Shown here in pieces: positions 1 to 13,888 of a DNA stretch of 64,000 nucleotides. Source of the stretch: Pseudisothecium myosuroides. Taxonomy: Eukaryota > Streptophyta > Bryopsida > Hypnales > Lembophyllaceae. Numbering within the stretch: the stretch's first letter is position 1; each line of letters begins with the position of its first letter. The stretch is from the NCBI GenBank assembly GCA_951799445.1, contig OX637290.1:3350501-3414500 (forward strand), read 5' to 3'. The position numbers and the translations under genes are program-made. Under the pieces are notes generated by a model, which was given only the letters and a program-made list of their open reading frames with translations, was not told where the DNA came from and did not search any database.

Positions 1-207
1 AGGGTCAGATCAGTCGATGGCACCAGTGATTACACACGCTTTTTAACTGCATGTAAACAAGGCAATTGTTAGCAGAGTATCTCTTCATGATCTTCAAAAA
101 TGTGATTTACAACATGCTGAGAGTTGCGACCGAATTCAGTGCCTACCTCTAACAGGCAGGTAATGGTGATAGAGAAGATTTGCACTGGAACGTGAAGCTC
201 CACAATG

Positions 208-1997
208 TCAGCAACGCTCCGCATCCTTGAAAAATTCAGGTACTAATTCTGATGGAGGCGTCAAAGTCGCCACGCACTTAAACTGCACATAGCAAAAATG
301 GAGATCAGTTCATTCCCAATTTATATTGTTGGGAACGAAACAAATACGATACTGTAACTCCTATTTGAACGTGAGTAAAAGGACCGAAAATTCACCTTAG
401 ATTGTCGATATTTCTCTCGTATAGCAGGAAGGGTACAATTCTTAGTGTTCTTTTGCAATTCATGAATAGCTCGCACGCACTTTTCCAGCTCGGATGCCTT
501 GTAGCCAGTGTAATGTTGCAGAGTCGCATCCCAGGGAGGCACGGACGGGTCGAGCGTAAGCTTCGACATGTAAACAGCAGAGGCGGCTACTGTAGAGGGG
601 ACGAAACCTAGAAACCCATACTCCAATAACGTAAGCTCAGCGAGATAGTTCCCGAGAAACTCCAGAACTAGGGTTGGGGCCTTGCTAGTAGCTTGAGCAG
701 CTCGGATGAACCGTCTCAGGAAGCTCTTCGTCGTTGGCGTCGTCAACTCAAACTTCAACTCCCTCAACACTTTCCTTTCCATCTCTAAAACCTGCTCCAT
801 TTATCAAGGCTATTACAATTAGGTTGAGGAACATTTGGGGAATATAAACGATGGGATCCACTGAGTAATCTCAAGCGCTAGCTAGTACTATACCTCGTCG
901 CGTTGGTACGTGTTGTCAGTAATGTAGCAAAACTCTTCCACTTGAGGAGCACAAATTTCCTCGTACTTTGCAGCGATGAGCATGCTCGAGACTCCCAGCA
1001 GTTGAAGCCGTTGCCGTGTCACCGTGTGGCAGGAAAGAAACCGATCAATGTAAGCAACAGTCAAGTAAAGCGTGTCCGGCACCAGTTTGTACTCTTCCGC
1101 TACCTCCACTAACCAGTCGATAAGAATTCCTCGCATACTCGGAGAAATGTCTTTCTGCATGGACTCCATGAAGTTCGTCGTAGGCCTTCGTTTAATCTGA
1201 GAATCGCAACTACCAAAAATCAGATATAAAAAATATTTACACATCCAAATGCAATACTCTTCCTCTAATACATGAGTGACTGCCACATGCAAAACTCATG
1301 TCCGGTACATGAAACCAATGTGAAGTCCTACAAACAAGCGTCAGATTCGCACCTCAGCCATACGCAAGTGCATGTAGATATCCGCGGCGTACGTGCTACA
1401 CATTTGCGGGTCCGTATGATCAGTATCAATGTCTTGAAACGCCACCCCATTCGACCAAGACGAAGTCTCCTCGCACGACTTAAACAAGTTGCCTTGCTTC
1501 AAGCGGTCCCTCGATTCCTTGGAAATGAAGAGCCTCTGCGAAGTCCGACGCTCCAGCGACGCCACAGCCGAGGAGCTACAACTCCTCGACTCTGGTTGTT
1601 GCGAATCCAATGCTTCCGAATCCGATGCCACTTCTTCGTCGGGAACACCCTTGCCGATGTCATTCTCGGGAACAGCATTCTCGTCCCCTTCCGCAATTGG
1701 TTTCAATTTCAAGTCCTGGACGTGAGCATTATTGTCAGAGAGTGGCCCCGCATTCACGAGCTTCGAGATGTCGGTGAGAGGCGCGCGTCTTCCGGAAGGC
1801 TGCACAGCGCGCTTCCGGGGATGTAAAACAGTACTCCCCCCCGTCCGCGAATCGTCCATCGCGGATCGCTTACTGGCCGCTCGCGTCTGCCGCACATTCT
1901 CCGACGAAACGGCGGGCGCGAACGAAGTCGACGCGCGAGGCCGAAACGCGCGCCGCCCACTGTTTTCCCCTGTCATTGGCAAATCACTGTGGTGCAC
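208..1997 (-). CDS. CYCA: A-type cyclin (mitotic/S-phase cyclin)
   Basis: Regulatory subunit of cyclin-dependent kinases, acting in S phase to mitosis in the nucleus. Four exons on the minus strand: 1997-1353, 1196-894, 791-396 and 282-208, all with GT-AG borders and phase 0, give 472 residues, a usual length for plant cyclin A. The N-terminal third is disordered and carries a destruction-box-like RAPLTDIS (residues 71-78), expected for APC/C-driven degradation. The cyclin-box signature MRGILIDWLVEV lies at about 236-247, followed by EEYKLVPDTLYL. The second cyclin fold includes TTPTTKSFLRRF. The short last exon encodes FKCVATLTPPSELVP, the typical A-cyclin C-terminus, and ends at a TGA. The start at 1997 is the first ATG of the long first exon. 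A- rather than B-type is favoured by the LVEVAEEYKL motif. Family identity is firm; the subgroup (CYCA1/2/3) is not resolved. Confidence 0.93.
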
Positions 1998-3300
1998 TAC
2001 CTGTCCCTCTCGATTCGATTTCCCAGAATTGAGGATGAAAACGCGGCGCTACACGCATATGACGGATTGCTACAACCCCGCCGTCAATACGCTCCTCAAT
2101 CCTGACACCTCCTCACGCAACCACATGAATGCACTACACTCATAAACCTCCACTCATACACCTCTTAAAGAACACCCAAGAGCCTTGAAAAAAGCCCACG
2201 TACGTAAACCATTACCTCATCAACCAATGCATCAAACGAGGTTCCAATTACCCTCCACTCAAAAACAACCAAAAAATCCCTTCCCCGAACAACACAGCCC
2301 CGATCCACCACCACAGAACCGAAACAGAAAAAACTCAACGCTCCCCAATACGCTTCCCACTATTTCCCAATCCTTTCCAATGTTTCTCCTATGTACAGAC
2401 GAGGCTCACGACCACACTCCAGTACTCCACTGCAACATCACCGTCTCTCAACTCCGCATCTCCCCACTCCCATCACATTATCCACTCTCACCCCGAAAAT
2501 CACGAACCCAACCTTGCTCCGCAAATTCAGCACTCCGCAATACACACACCAATCCCGCCCACAACTCAAACCCAAAGCCGAACCCAAACCACCCTCTCTT
2601 ATCTCTCAAACAAAGCTCGGTCTGTCTGTCTCCGCCCTGTTTGAGATTCAATGCTCAAGAATGGGAGTATGGAAGCTCCATGCAGAGAGCTCGGGAGATT
2701 GATGCGGAGGAAGCGGGAGCATGGCAATGCTGCGACTGCTTGCTTGCTCTCGGAAGTGGCGAAAGGGAATGATATAAGGTGATGGCAACTCAAACTGCGA
2801 TGGCGACGGGCAGGCAAGCGGGAAGGGAAGGGAACGGCCTGGGCCTGGCGTCCCTGGCTGGTGTCCCTGCCTGGCTCCTCCCAAGTTTGCCGCCTGGGGA
2901 TGGCGATGGCGGGCTATGGGATGATGGAAGTCTGTTAAGTAACTTCGTTATTATGTGCATGGACTGATGGTGGGACAGACACAGTGAGATGGAAATAATA
3001 AAAACGGGGAAGAAGGAAAAAAAAATTGCGGGATGGAAGGGAATGATGGAGGAACTGAAGTCGTCTCTGCGAGGAATGACGAACACACGCACAGAGCGCA
3101 GGCACGCTGGCGACGAAGACGACGGAAGACGAAGACTGTGATTATGGCTTGGGGGTCGTCGTCTTTTTCTTTTTCTTTGCTTCTCTTTCTCGGTATTCTT
3201 TTTCTTTTGGGTAATTCGCTTGGGTGCAGGTAACGGGGTCTATAACGGCCTGGGTGACGGGCTGGGTGATGGGAACCACGGTTTCTTTATTTCATTTTCG
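1998..3300. other. Cyclin A upstream region, no gene seen
   Basis: This is the promoter and 5' leader side of the minus-strand cyclin. The plus strand is strongly C/A-rich from about 2140 to 2640, which opens long frames that look like composition artefacts (biased Pro/His/Asn content). Two AACGG cores near 3233-3250 resemble the core of plant mitosis-specific activator sites, but they lie over 1.2 kb from the ATG and are weak evidence. Confidence 0.4.
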
Positions 3301-5704
3301 CAGAGAGCGATTGCAGTGGAGTCATGAGCCTCTTTACACCATAGACATGGATGGAACAGGAAAAATCTAGATGTCAACTTGCTTATTCATCCAAATGTGC
3401 ATATCTTCATTCAAAATAGAAGCAAATATTTTTTAGCATTTAGGTGATTTCGTCCATTACAAGAGGGAAAATATATCACCAAATATTCTCAATAGAAAGA
3501 ATGTGTGTCACTATTTAGCGATAAGTCACTCAAAAAAATATCCCTGGTAGGAAGATTGGGAGGGGTCCAAGAAGGGGATGGATTCCATCCTCCTCTTTTT
3601 TATGCAAAGTAAATAAAGTGGAGGGGACCATAAATGAAGCATACTGACTTCAACGAACTTCACTAAAATGTATTGTGTCTCTTCTTAATCACCTTGAAAG
3701 ACTCTCACATGACCCAAAGTGTCCAATGGATGATTTTATTGTGTTCTTTTTTTTTTTCTTGAAACACATGGACAATTTCCATTGATAAGGGAAAGTGTAT
3801 GCAAAACCAAAGGAGCAAGTCCCTAGCGGAGATTTTTTCATTTTCTAAAATTTAAATTTTTTTTTTGTGTTTTAGTGACTCCATTGTTCACTATAGAAAC
3901 AAAGAATGCACCTACTGGTTCAATAATCAAATCATTTTGGTGACTACCTTGATCATGGGACCCCATCCCTCAAGGCTTAATTTAGCCTATTAGTTTTTGA
4001 ACTAAATTGTAATTGACAGTCTACTCTGGAGCTTATTAAGCTGTTTTTTTAAGCTACAGTATTGATTTCTGTGGTGGTACTGATTTTCTCTGATATTTAA
4101 TTTGCAGGAGATGAGGGGGTTTTCTTGCTTTTGCTTTGAAAATGATACTCATGATATTTAAATTTGCGGCAAAGCAGGCTTAAGGTGCAGCGTAAGGGAA
4201 TGCAAAAGGGGCTCAATTTCTGGAAAGGGAAATGTGACAACTAGGACTGGGAGCGTTGGGGCAGCGCGTGATTGGTGGCTGGGAGTTTGTGAGGGGCGTG
4301 CTGCCTGGTAGCCGAGCCCTATTTTAGCATGGATTTCAGTGGATGTTCGGAATGTTCCAAGGACCTAAAAAGTCCAATGGATGACTTCACTCCACTATTC
4401 CTGTACCCTTTTTCAGTTTTGAAAAACACCATTGCTTTTGAAGTGTTATAGGTCTAAATGTCACTAAGGTATAGAAATCTCAGCCGTACAATCTTACAGT
4501 GTATGTGTTGTAGATGATGTGAATCAAATTTGACGTCATTTGGCCACATAGATTGCAAGAATATAATGTTTTAGTGTTGAAAAAGGATGTTTGAAATTTT
4601 CCAAGTAATGTATTTGGAGGTGAAAATCAATTTCTAAACCTACTCAAATGAAGAAACTTTAAGCTGTAAAGTGCTTCGAAAACAGCATTCAATTGATTCA
4701 TTATGTTTGCAAAATGGCTTTGAAATGTCAAAAAATAGAAAGAAAAGTTGCAAAAAACACATCTGAGGTTGAACCCCCTTCTACTAAAATGCTTCTTGGT
4801 CACTCATAACTTCTTGCATTGATGTGAAATTTCAACTACACAAACTAAACTAGTGTGTGCAACTTTTCCCAAAAAAGTATTGGAAATGGACATTGTATGA
4901 AAAAGAAAAAAGCTGCCGAAGTTCACCATAATCCAAAAATGTTTGGATGTTGAACTTTGAATTGCTTCCAAACATTCAAAACAATTTGGATTGACATAAA
5001 AATTTTACCACAATAATTAGCACCTAATTTCTTGCAATACTAACGGTGGATCATCCTAAATTCTACATGTCCATTATCTATCACTCATTTTCTAATTTAG
5101 TCCAATAACTTTCTCCACTCCAGCTCTTCTGTCTTTAATAATCCTATATGACTAAAAATTATATCTATATTCTTATTCTCATCCAACCAACTTTGGAACC
5201 CAAAAGGGTTAATTCATTCCTTTTAATATGATGTTAATGACCAAAGAATTGATCAAACAATGACATTCCTTCTTTTTTTGCTTCTCACACCATTAAATGC
5301 GTCTTACCAAACCCTTACTCAGTAAACCCTAAAAAAACATTCTATAATCCTACTTGGTCAAACTTCATTACTATAAATTACTTCATTTAGAAAGCTTAAA
5401 TAACACCACTTTTAAACAAAAATTACAATTTTAACAATCTTGGAAAAAAAATAATATGGAATAAAAAGTTTATTGGAGCTACAATTTTTTAGTCAATCTT
5501 AAACACAATTTAAATCAAGAACTATGTAAAATTCAAATGTGACTTTTTACCATGGTCTTTGAACTTGGTTTATTTTGTAATCCTTGAAGGACACGGGCCC
5601 CATGACTAAGGGCCGGGTTGAACCTTGCTTGTCTTCTCGAAGTCATTCCTAGGGTGCATGCAAAAAAAAGACCCCCCTATTTTGTATTTGATTAATTTAT
5701 TTCT
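3301..5704. other. AT-rich repeat spacer, no gene
   Basis: I see no coding potential. The segments 3705-3735 and 3870-3965 match 7280-7400 (shared words such as 'aaagaatgcacctattggttcaataat'-like blocks), with about 130 extra bases between them here. This is therefore a dispersed repeat interrupted or rearranged in this copy. The rest is AT-rich and unrecognised. Confidence 0.45.
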
Positions 5705-5948
5705 ATTAGAAAGAATTTGGGCCCTCTAAAGGGCCACAAGTTCTCCCACAAGTTTTGTTGAGTTCCCGATTGCTGAAACCGCGCCACTGCAGTAGGGTGA
5801 CATGGCCAAACTTCGGCCACATCAGATTTTTCATTTTTTATATTTTTTAATATATTTTTCTGACAGCCCATACCACTGTTCACAGTATAGGGACAGATTG
5901 GGGAACATGCCTGAAACAACCCTTTCTTGGCCCCAAATCCCTTCTAAT
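5705..5948. mobile_element. MITE, ATTAGAA family, copy 1
   Basis: A 244-bp element with imperfect terminal inverted repeats: left ATTAGAAAGAATTTGGGCC and right (reverse complement) ATTAGAAGGGATTTGGGGCC. A second copy lies at 60341-60648 in inverted orientation, and shares the interior GC-rich blocks ('gaaaccgcgccactgcag', 'ccataccactgttcacag'). The element has no coding capacity. The superfamily is not determined because no clear target duplication is visible. Confidence 0.65.
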
Positions 5949-8900
5949 GCCCACACCTTCACAACTAATTTGAGGCCTCTGATTGCAAATATAAATTCAA
6001 AACTTCCAAATTTTATCATGTGTGGCAAATAAAAAGACCCAATGTTTTTTCCAAGGGTGAAATTGTGGATGAGCAAGGAGATCAATTCACCTTGGCCATG
6101 ACCAAGGTAGTCACTAAAATCCTCTAATTATTGGACCAATTGAAGTACATTATTTGTTTTTATAGTTATCCCCTGATTGCCCCAGGGGACTAAAAGTGTC
6201 CTCACATAGTCTAGAAGTTCAATTCAAAGTGTTGTAACTTTTGCATCTAATGTCCAAATTTAATAAAACTTCTTTGGAAATTTGATCTCTTTTTTCTAGT
6301 TTTTGTGGTGAATGTTTTAGATCAATCTAAGATGTATATATTTTTTGGAAGCCATTCAAAATTCAAGGGTTCAACTTTGAGTTCACCAAATTGCATTTTT
6401 ATGGGTGCAACTTTGGGGGCTTGTATTTCCTTCATCTAATGTTTATTTTCAAGAAATTATGACAAAAATTGAGAGCGTATGCACTTTCATTTGCCCCTTG
6501 AGAGGACACAATGGTCTTTTTTTAGGTTAATCCATTCCATGGTATTTTTTGAAAATTCTTTGACATCTGCTATACTACTTTACATATTGTCTCAATTGTA
6601 ATAAATTTTAAAGTGGGAACATCATAATATCTAATTCCAACAAGAAAAAACTCATATTGGGGGCATCAACATTTTTAATGCTTTCACTTTATGTGAATTA
6701 GATTTGGGCTAGGTTTTCAATGCATTTTCAAAAATTGTAATGTTCATGTGTAAAAATTTGTTTATCTTGTAACAGATTCTAAAACCAATGTCATTGATAC
6801 ATAAGCTGACCTACAAAAAAAAATGTAGGTTTTACATATCTATGAAAGAGAAGTTTGTTGGAGGTCTATTGACTATGTTGTACAGACATGGACAATTATA
6901 GGCACTACTTAGAGGTAAACTCATTGGCATATGTATTAGTTTGTGACAAAAAATCTAGTGTATACAAACTTCATTATTTTAATAGTTGTATATATCTACC
7001 TAACATTTCAACCACAATAACGCGGTGAATTTCATTTGATAATACATTGGTATGTGGTCGAAGGAACACCAATGATATTTGGTTTCTACCTTAGCACGAG
7101 CTTCAGCAACCCAACGCACTATGTTAACTCTGCAACATTTTAGAAGACCCCAAAAAATGTTTAATGAATGATTTCAAGATTTCTCTAGACGCAAAGAATG
7201 CACATAATTGGATCCTATTTTGTCTAACTTTCTTGGTGATACACATATTATTTTAGGATTAATCCTTGAATGACGTTGAGGACCCAAAGTATTCAATGGA
7301 TGACTTCATTGGTCACTGTAGAAACAAAGAATGCACCTATTGGTTCAATAATCTGAACATTTTGATGACTACCTTGGTCATTGGGGTCCGCGTCCTTCAA
7401 AGGTTAATGTTTCTTCATGGTGCTTTCAATGGAAGTAATGTCATTCACTCAATGCAGCTGAACAAACCCTAATCTTCTTGACCCAAACCCTAATTGGTCT
7501 GGATTAGAGACAAAATTGGAAAAAAGAGAAATTAGGGTTAAATTATGCTACCCACTTAGGTCTGTCATCTAGTGCCAAACTGAAGTGGGCTCTGCTAATT
7601 TTTCTGCCTGCTACAGCCGCGGTCGGAATTTAAGAAAAAAAACCCGCGTCTGGAGTCGAATTCAGAGTCTAAGTAACTTATCTCTCATCTTTCATCTGAT
7701 GAAAAGAATTACTTTGCTGTGCCCATAGCTGTCCAGGCAACCGAGGTAACTTTGTACCGTTTGATTCTCTTACTCTTCATTTTTTTTGGATTATTTTTTG
7801 TAATAGCAGTCGAACAACTTTGCCAGACACAGCATGTCACCTGAAATGTATGTTTTCGTCATTGAACCAGGTGACTGTAAGAAAGTTCTACAAATCCCCA
7901 CATAACAAGAGTCACTGTGGCCCTCTGGCTGTATGGCAGCTGACTCACCCAATACCAATGTACCATTGAATTTTGAATCCACAAAAACTTACACTGCCGC
8001 AAAAAAAATGTCCCCTCCGTCTGCCTGCCCCCCTAAGAAAACCACTGTTTACCATAGCCTTGCATTGGTTAAATCTAAAAATTCTTATCGAGCGGAGCGG
8101 AGGGGTGACAGAAATTGGCAGAAGTCTAGTGTAAATTTCAAAATTAGGTAGCGCTTCCATGGCAAACCTTGGATCCTGTAAGTCCCTTGGCAGATTTTTA
8201 CAGGCACCACATGGCAAGCGCGACCAGTTTTCCTTCGTCCCAAAGCTTTTGTTGCATGATAAAACTTAAAACTTAATATTATAACTTAAGGCCAAAGTTC
8301 ACCAGAGCCACTAGACATTTATTTAAGTTAAGTTGAATGAAGGCGGGTGACAAGCTTGTAAGTGAGGCAGTATGGCGCCACACATGCATGAAATGTGTGA
8401 AAGCTGCGAATACCATTTAGTTGACTCCATTTATGTCAGCGAAATCGTCACTTGAAATGAAATTTTCAGTTGGAGGTTCAGTTTGCAATATCAAGACCAG
8501 ACCTGAGTTTTGTTTTTGTTTTTGTTTTAATAAATTAATGAATTAATTTATTGAAACCCAGACCTGGGTTTTAGTGTAAATTCAGTGTGTGTGAGGGCAG
8601 GGAAAAGGGCAGGTTCAGTTGGATGAAATTAGGGTTAACATTTTGACGCAACTGAAGTCAACAGGACAGATCACCTGGTCTCTCATTCGTACACTCACTT
8701 TCAATGCCTGAGGCGTAACTGAGGAGGGAGCTGCAAACCCTAATAACTCATGTGCACACAAGTTTTCAATGGTAGCAAGTTGAGAGTCAAGACTTTGATA
8801 ACAATCTTCGGGGGTTTCACAAGGCGAAATCAATCCCATTGAAACCGATCTCGCAGCACCAGTTATACTACTAAAAAGCTTTGGGTGGAAGTTATTAAAT

Positions 8901-10669
8901 AATACCGGAACTTATTGGTGCTTGGGCGAGTGATCAATTGGATCAGGCCACCCACTTACAATAGGATCAGTTGGACGTAGTAATATCGAGGGTGCTCAAT
9001 GATCAAAAGGCTGGGCTCGGTACTGCATTACATTAATAACCCCGCGCAATTACTTCTTATTTGCACATCGGTGGGAGAGGAGGAGCGCCCTCAATCCCTC
9101 ATTCAGGAACCATTCAGAGGGATTTACTAGCCTGTACATGCCGAAGAAGATATGTACTGCCTTTTAGAGTCATGTAAGCGGTATTAATACTTAAAAGTAT
9201 TCAAATTAGCGTATGATTAGGGTTCCTATTATCATAGTACTTTGATTTTTTGTAAGTTTTTTTTTTATGAATGGATTGTTTCGCAACACAAAAGTATAAA
9301 GTTCAACAATTCAAATTCAAATTCCAGGTATGAGAGTTTGAAGTATAGTGTTGGGCATCAGGTTGAGGACACAACATGAAATTAGTCCGGGCCCAATGCC
9401 GAAGGGTGTAATTCTAGGTGTAGCCAGAGGCTAATATCCAATCCGATATTAATTGCGTGACTCTTTCCTTTCTAATTTTGCATGTGTAACCATTGGTAGA
9501 AATATGCAAGCAATGTAGACTAACCTTCTAGACCAAGTATGGGTTTTAAAGTTTAGTCTATACGGACTATACCCATATAGTACCAAGCACAGTTACCAAA
9601 TGTAACAATGCACAACACAATCACGTGGCAAGCGCCTTGTGGGAGGTGCTTTCTACAAAGTTATGAGCCTTGATTTGCATGGGACTAAAAAAAGCCCGAC
9701 ACTTATAGAGTTTTTAGAAAGTTTGAGACTATCTAATTTTTAACTTTTATTTATTTATTTGGATCTTTGATGATCACAAGTAGAAGATTTCAGTGCATTT
9801 AGTATGTATTTTTTGGACATTGTATGAATAAATTGTGAATTATAAAAGTATTGATCACAGACAAACTCAAAAATCAACCCTAAAATCTCATCTTTCAATT
9901 GTCTACATTCTAGGTCAGAATTTACAAGGGGTGGTTTTGGGTTAGTGTGGATGAAGAGTTTGGGTGGCTCTAAAACTAGGCCCATTTGCGGTGGACCTAC
10001 AGAGTGCGTGACTGCTCAGCTTGTGATGGATGTCAATCAATGGTTCAACAAGATAAAAACCCTAAACCTAATTAACTTACACTTAAGTGAACTGAATGCA
10101 GGGCAATTGCAACTTACCTTTTCCTTGATTCTCATATCCAGGACGCAATCAGAACTAGACTTCAAGTAATCAAATCAACGCAATTCTTCGCTTTCACTTT
10201 TTCTCCATTCTCAATGAAGTTGAACATTTGTTGGGAGACCGCAACGAGAAGACCATGACGGACGGATGCAGTCTTTTTGCTGACGACGGTTCCATCCTCA
10301 ACTGGATGTAAAACTCTGATAACTCATCGTCCCAATGACTGAACTGAGCTTGATCAGGAAGGAACCTGCAGCAAAATGAAGTCAAAATCATTCACAGTAA
10401 TGTACCCTGCTTATCATCTTATTAATCAGTGATTAGTGGGTCATTATGCACGATTAGAATTTGCAACAAACTGGTGAATTGTTCAGGGGACATTCTTTCA
10501 GTGTGGTGCAGCAGCTGGCACTGGGGACATTGAATCCGCTATTGAACTCTCTGTGGCGGGGTAATAATACTCGCTGGCTGCATGACGACATGACGACCAC
10601 TGGGAGGTTATGGGCATTGAGGTGACTGTGTCCCTGCAATTGATCAGCAATTAGTGAACCATTATATAA

Positions 10670-10761
10670 GTTACACATCAGATATTTAAAAAGAGAAGAG
10701 AAGGAGAAGTTACACATCAGATACTAAAAAAGAGAAGAGAAGGAGAAGTTACACATCAGAT
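10670..10761. repeat. 39-bp tandem repeat, about 2.4 copies
   Basis: The block beginning gttacacatcagata recurs at 10670, 10709 and 10748, exactly 39 bp apart. The purine-rich stretch aagagaagagaaggagaa is shared by the two full units. No gene is associated. Confidence 0.85.
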
Positions 10762-13429
10762 AGAATTCAACAAAACGGATTCTATTAGGGCACCAGTAAA
10801 CTTAACAGTAGTTTTGTCATCCGCGGCAAGCATTGGAGCTGCACAAGTCACCGTCTTGGAGAGAAGCCATCACTGGTGTTTTTGACCAAGACGGCCAATA
10901 TTCACCTTCTGACCTCATCTTCAACATTGTCAACAACGTTCTTCATTCTACCATCCTTTGGGGAGGCTTTAGTGTGCACATAATTGCTTCATCTTTCAGG
11001 ATGAAAAAACTATTATAGTTCCACCCAGATTTGCGTCCTTGCCTAGCAAGATCCCATGGCTTGTAAAAAACACATTCTCTCCTACTGCAGTAGATGTAGG
11101 TGAAGAGCATTAGAAAATCATATGTCAAGAGTTTTTCAACACTTGGTGCAAAAATGAGGTTTTTCATTTAGGTTGTTTTTACCAATCCAAGTGGAATATG
11201 ACCTCCAATCTCATTTCCAGGTTGACTCGGTCGTATGAGCCGGACTGATTGTTTGTTCTTTTTTTTGTTTTTATGAAAGCACCCTCAGTTTCCAAAGAAA
11301 AAAAGAATAGCAATTTTGTTGTGTTTCAAGAAAATCAATAAAAAAATACTTCACAACATGATTTGGTTTTAGGGCAAACCTAGCAAGACTAGCGTTTTTT
11401 CATTGGAATATCAAGCCCTTTTTGGCCGTGGTTAGCTTATTACGAGGAATATTTAGGGGAACAAGCTGTTCAAGTTAAAATTTAAACAATGCTTACAAAG
11501 CTTTGCCAGCTAGAAATGTGTTGAGCAAGATTTTGAATGTATAAAGTATAAATGCTTTGTTGATGATAAGTAAGTCCTTTTTATATTCTACATGCTCAAA
11601 GTAGATAACATTTCCTTAGTTTTATTCTTCTTTCATACATTTTTAACTAGCCCTAACGGAATTTCAAGGATCAAAAACTTTGTCTTTGTAAATAATATTT
11701 GAATTCACATTTTGAACTCTAAAAACAAATAGACACAAACAATCCATGTGGTCTCTATTGAGCTTATGAAGTACGATTGCATCTTTGGAGGTCCTAAGCC
11801 CTTGTTTTCCTTGCTACATCCAATAAGATGAAGTATTGTTAAATCTTAACAGTCTTGATTTCAAGCCTTTGAATAAACAACCTCTAAAATTAGCATTTGT
11901 TTTTCTTCCACAATCCATGTTGTCTTGTAGATTAGATTGTAGACTTTGGTGTGGGATCTTGAACAAACTACACACTCTTTGATCATGAGCTTCAATCACT
12001 ACATCCAATCTTAATAAGAAAGATTAAAATTCTTCTACTATTTGTTAGGCACTTAGTCTTGGGTATCAATTTTTAATTGTTGAGGTGACGTTGCTTGACA
12101 TCCAATTTTTTCTTTCATTTTTGTTTGTCATTAGAGCGGCTATGAGAATTTGGTTGAGGTTACCAAGTCTCTTGTTTAGATGTTCAAAGAAATTTTGGAC
12201 CTCTTTTTTGCAAAGATTGTTTCATTCGCCAAGCAAATGAATTCAAAGAATAATTTGCATAATGTTTTTATACTTTTGGTAGGTAAACTAAGTTTTCTAG
12301 CAAGTTACAACAAGACCTCATTGAAATTTGTCAAAATAATTGCATTTTCACTTTAGTTAATCTCCAATAGGCTTATAGCTAAACCAAGAAATTATCAACA
12401 TCTATCAATATTGAGATTCTAAGAAAATGGTTGCTTCCATCTGACATTAAAAGGTGCCAAATGGATGAGTGGGTGATTCCATTTGGTATTTGTTAACAAA
12501 TTTTTGGTATTCAAATAGACAATCTTCCACTAGTATAAATTTGAAGGGCCTATTAAAATCTTTGAGAGTGTTATTGTTATGCCTACAAGTTAAGTTAATT
12601 GCAATATCTAAAATTTTGTAGACCCTTGTCAATGTTTTATCCCAATGAGAGAATTAAAAACATGTTTAGTCTAAAATTTGAAAATATCAAGGAAGGAAGG
12701 AAATCTCCTAATAATCCAATGTGATGCCGTCTACTATCTAATTTAAATCAATTGTACTTTCTAAAAAGTCTAATTTCACTCCTATATGTGTGTGTGTCTC
12801 TCCATATTTGGCCAACTTGACTAATTGTAGGTCCTTCAAGGGCATGTTTTCACATGACCAACTTGACTAGTTAGAGGTTTTCAAGGGCATGTTTTTCAAA
12901 TCTATGAGACCTATGTTTCTACTAGTGATTATTGAGGAAGGTGTCTTTGGGATATATAACATTGTTAACGAGGCCCGGGGAGGCCTTTGCTTCCGGAGAA
13001 AGCGGGACCTCCCAAGGACTGTAAAATTCTACGTAGGGGAGGAGATGGTCCGGTTGACAAATTATCCCCTGGCACTATCAACATCGCTTCTCTCCGACCA
13101 ATGAACAACCTCACATTATAATTGAATTCCTCTCTAGGTATCTAGGGAGAATTATACCTCCACCTAGGAGGTACACATTGAATTGGTTAGCAATTTCATC
13201 TTCATACCAAATGAAAAGAAATTTATTCTCCAACATGAAATAAATGTTGGTGAATAAAACCAATTGCAACTACAAGGCAAGAGGCCAATTCTATTATCAA
13301 TGGATGTCGAAGCATAAGGTACAAGAGGTCCATAAAGAGCTTGGGTTCTAAAAGTGTCTCCTAACACAACTTACATGTTATTTCCTCATTGCATGAACAA
13401 TGTACAAATACTATACATTGAGGAGGTGA

Positions 13430-13610
13430 TCACTTTTAGTGACCATTGCACTTCAACTTCAAAAATTCATAACTAATTCCACAAACCTTCAAAAACAACC
13501 AAACGACTTGGGTTAGATGCCAATTTCCTTTTTCTTTCAAGGATAATTTACTTGAAAAATATTTCAAGAAGTATATCCTCCACAAATTCATTTTCAGCTC
13601 TTCAATGGAC
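13430..13610. repeat. Dispersed repeat shared with 24205-24390
   Basis: The two segments align along about 180 bp in the same orientation. Shared blocks include 'cttttagtgacca', 'taactaattccacaaa', 'acgacttgg' and 'atgccaatt'. It is non-coding, old and of unknown class. Confidence 0.6.
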
Positions 13611-13871
13611 ACTTTATGAACCTCCTACCTTTGAGTGAAATTTGAGAATTTTGGGTATATCATCCAATGGAGTCGTCCAAATGGAGACATTGTCTAGTTG
13701 TTATTTTGTTTTTTTTGCTTGTATGGATTCTGGAAGGAGAAGAAATTCAAAATGTGCACTTGACATGCTTATCAGTGAGGACTTCGGCCAGATTTGAGGA
13801 AAAGCAGTGGATCTTTATGCGTGTTCGCTGCTATTTTTTCAAGCCAGAATCCCACCAGGGTAGGCCCTCAG

Positions 13872-13888
13872 TTAACCCCTGTGCGTCA
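13872..13888 (+). repeat. Left terminal repeat of the piggyBac element
   Basis: TTAACCCCTGTGCGTCA, including the TTAA target. It pairs as an inverted repeat with 19304-19320, with 14 of 17 positions matching. Confidence 0.68.

Larger units (their letters stand above)
5949..13871. other. Long intergenic repeat spacer, no gene recognised
   Basis: Nearly 8 kb with only short frames and no recognisable domain. It contains the repeat piece 7260-7400 (related to 3870-3965), a 39-bp tandem repeat at 10670-10761 and a dispersed repeat at 13430-13610. A small GC-richer island at 12970-13100 stands out from its surroundings but has no recognisable product. Degenerate retrotransposon remnants are possible but could not be shown. 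Confidence 0.4.

Noticed and set aside
2185..2772. 195-residue open frame upstream of cyclin A
   Set aside because: Its composition (Pro, His, Asn, Gln-rich) simply mirrors the C/A-rich DNA, and it lacks a domain or a credible start context. Treated as non-coding leader or promoter.
12889..13104. Small GC-richer open frame
   Set aside because: 71 residues with no recognised motif; it could be a gene fragment but nothing supports naming it.
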